Source: Acidobacteriota bacterium (GTDB lineage Bacteria; Acidobacteriota; Terriglobia; Acidiferrales; UBA7541). Taken from it: DNA of 40,999 nt. The translations under genes and the position numbers were made by a program. Below the pieces are notes generated by a model. It had not been told where the DNA came from. It made no database searches and worked only from the letters and a program-made list of their open reading frames with translations. This document shows, piece by piece, positions 40,382 to 40,999 of the stretch (the stretch's first letter is position 1; each line of letters starts with the position of its first letter). The stretch spans positions 1 through 40,999 of the forward strand of contig JAFDVY010000023.1 of NCBI GenBank assembly GCA_018268785.1. Direction: 5' to 3'.

Positions 40382-40999
40382 TTATGGCGCGGAACGAACA
40401 GTCGGATAGGTTATCCCCAGCTGCTCCAGGTAGGTCTTGTACTTGCCGGGATCGAAATACAGCTTCTTGAGCTGCGGCAAGAATTTCTCCATCTTTTCCT
40501 TGTTGAATTCGATCGCAGGCTTGTCGTCCGGAGAAAGAAACGACTCGTACTTCACATCCTTCGTCTGGACATTCTTGAAATAGTCCCAAGCCTGCGCAAC
40601 CAGCTCCGGCTTGAGCAAGAAATCCAGCGCCGTCATCGCCTGCACCTTGGCTCCCGCTGTCGAACCCTTGTGCGCGATCGGCGTGGCCATGGCAATCGCG
40701 TTCACCCAACTGTGTCCGGGAAGCTCAGGAATATTCGCGGGGTAAAACATATAGACCATCGGCACATTCCACGAAATGTCGCCCACGTCGTCCGAAGCGC
40801 CGCCGTTCAGATGCTCAGCCGGAGCGTCAAGCGGTTCGACTTTCTCTTTCAATCCAAGTTCACTCTTGCCAATCTCTTTTTGCACCGCTTTGGCAAGTGT
40901 TTGATCCGCATCGCTCCACTTGGGCATGCCCACGGCTTCGATATTCTTCTGCTGCACTTCGGCAATCACCTTGTTGTAAAACGGGGGCCAGGCGGAACC
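40382..40999 (-). CDS. AbgB-like amidohydrolase (M20 family), 3' part
   Basis: The C-terminal 205 or so residues of an M20-family amidohydrolase run off the right edge of the window. The visible sequence includes HLNGGASDDVGDISWNVPMV, close to the conserved metal/dimer region of p-aminobenzoyl-glutamate hydrolase subunit B, and PGHSWVNAIAMATPIAHKGSTAGAKVQAMTALDF. Such enzymes hydrolyse amide bonds of N-acyl amino acids or folate breakdown products. The N-terminal zinc ligands are outside the window. It lies upstream (on the minus strand) of the PadR unit and may be an independent gene. Confidence 0.85.
   Translation of the reverse strand, partial: GSAWPPFYNKVIAEVQQKNIEAVGMPKWSDADQTLAKAVQKEIGKSELGLKEKVEPLDAPAEHLNGGASDDVGDISWNVPMVYMFYPANIPELPGHSWVNAIAMATPIAHKGSTAGAKVQAMTALDFLLKPELVAQAWDYFKNVQTKDVKYESFLSPDDKPAIEFNKEKMEKFLPQLKKLYFDPGKYKTYLEQLGITYPTVRSAP

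Noticed and set aside
1..40999. tRNA, rRNA or phage genes
   Set aside because: No cloverleaf-like stretches, conserved rRNA blocks or structural phage proteins were seen in the intergenic regions or coding set.

Overview
The window looks like a chromosomal segment of a soil-type member of the Acidobacteriota. The genes that suggest this are three copies of the acidobacterial VWFA-related family, a Ser/Thr kinase fused to a TolB/PD40-like sensor domain, two PadR regulators each followed by a gene starting with the 'permease-prefix' type N-terminal segment, and an acidobacterial-style mixture of small zinc-ribbon and DinB proteins. The DNA is moderately GC-rich, so most genes have long antisense shadow frames. 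There is no tRNA, rRNA, CRISPR array, phage or intact transposon. The assignment is inferred from gene families only.

Left part (1-11.5 kb): a GAF-PP2C (RsbU-type) phosphatase, an M23 murein endopeptidase with an Asp in the terminal HxH motif, a large secreted M14 carboxypeptidase, and a DUF1326 protein. Next comes a scar: the decayed 3' end of a second M14 gene abuts a toxin-antitoxin pair whose ParE toxin is broken by a single missing base. Then follow a PadR regulator translationally coupled to an unusual membrane-anchored S41 peptidase, a heptanucleotide tandem repeat, a penicillin-binding transpeptidase, and a small secreted protein with its own terminator.

Centre (11.7-20.1 kb): a tightly packed MoxR-type cluster (membrane protein, DUF4129, DUF4350, MoxR ATPase, DUF58) with overlapping genes. 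It converges by 8 bases on SpoIIM, which is divergent from an RDD protein; the two start codons share one CATG. A shared terminator separates this from recA. The cluster probably forms one membrane-associated chaperone or stress module.

20-31.6 kb: two small hypothetical genes, a 3-hydroxyacyl-CoA dehydrogenase, and two tandem zinc-ribbon/DUF2007-like paralogues. These are followed by an ECF sigma/anti-sigma/zinc-ribbon operon, a conserved hypothetical protein, a thiolase (same pathway as the dehydrogenase), divergent DinB-superfamily genes, and a 994-residue helicase fused to a RecB-like nuclease with a likely 4Fe-4S cluster.

Right part (31.6-41 kb): a tiny complete transcription unit encoding an 18-residue, half-lysine peptide, with promoter, perfect Shine-Dalgarno and strong terminator. 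Then come three VWFA-related secreted proteins around a Ser/Thr kinase, a RluA-type pseudouridine synthase, a PadR-controlled three-gene membrane operon whose promoter lies inside a perfect 31-bp palindrome, and the end of an AbgB-like amidohydrolase that runs off the window. At least two families of palindromic interspersed elements are scattered between genes. Several genes have a -10 box only 6-8 bases before the start codon, suggesting leaderless mRNAs.
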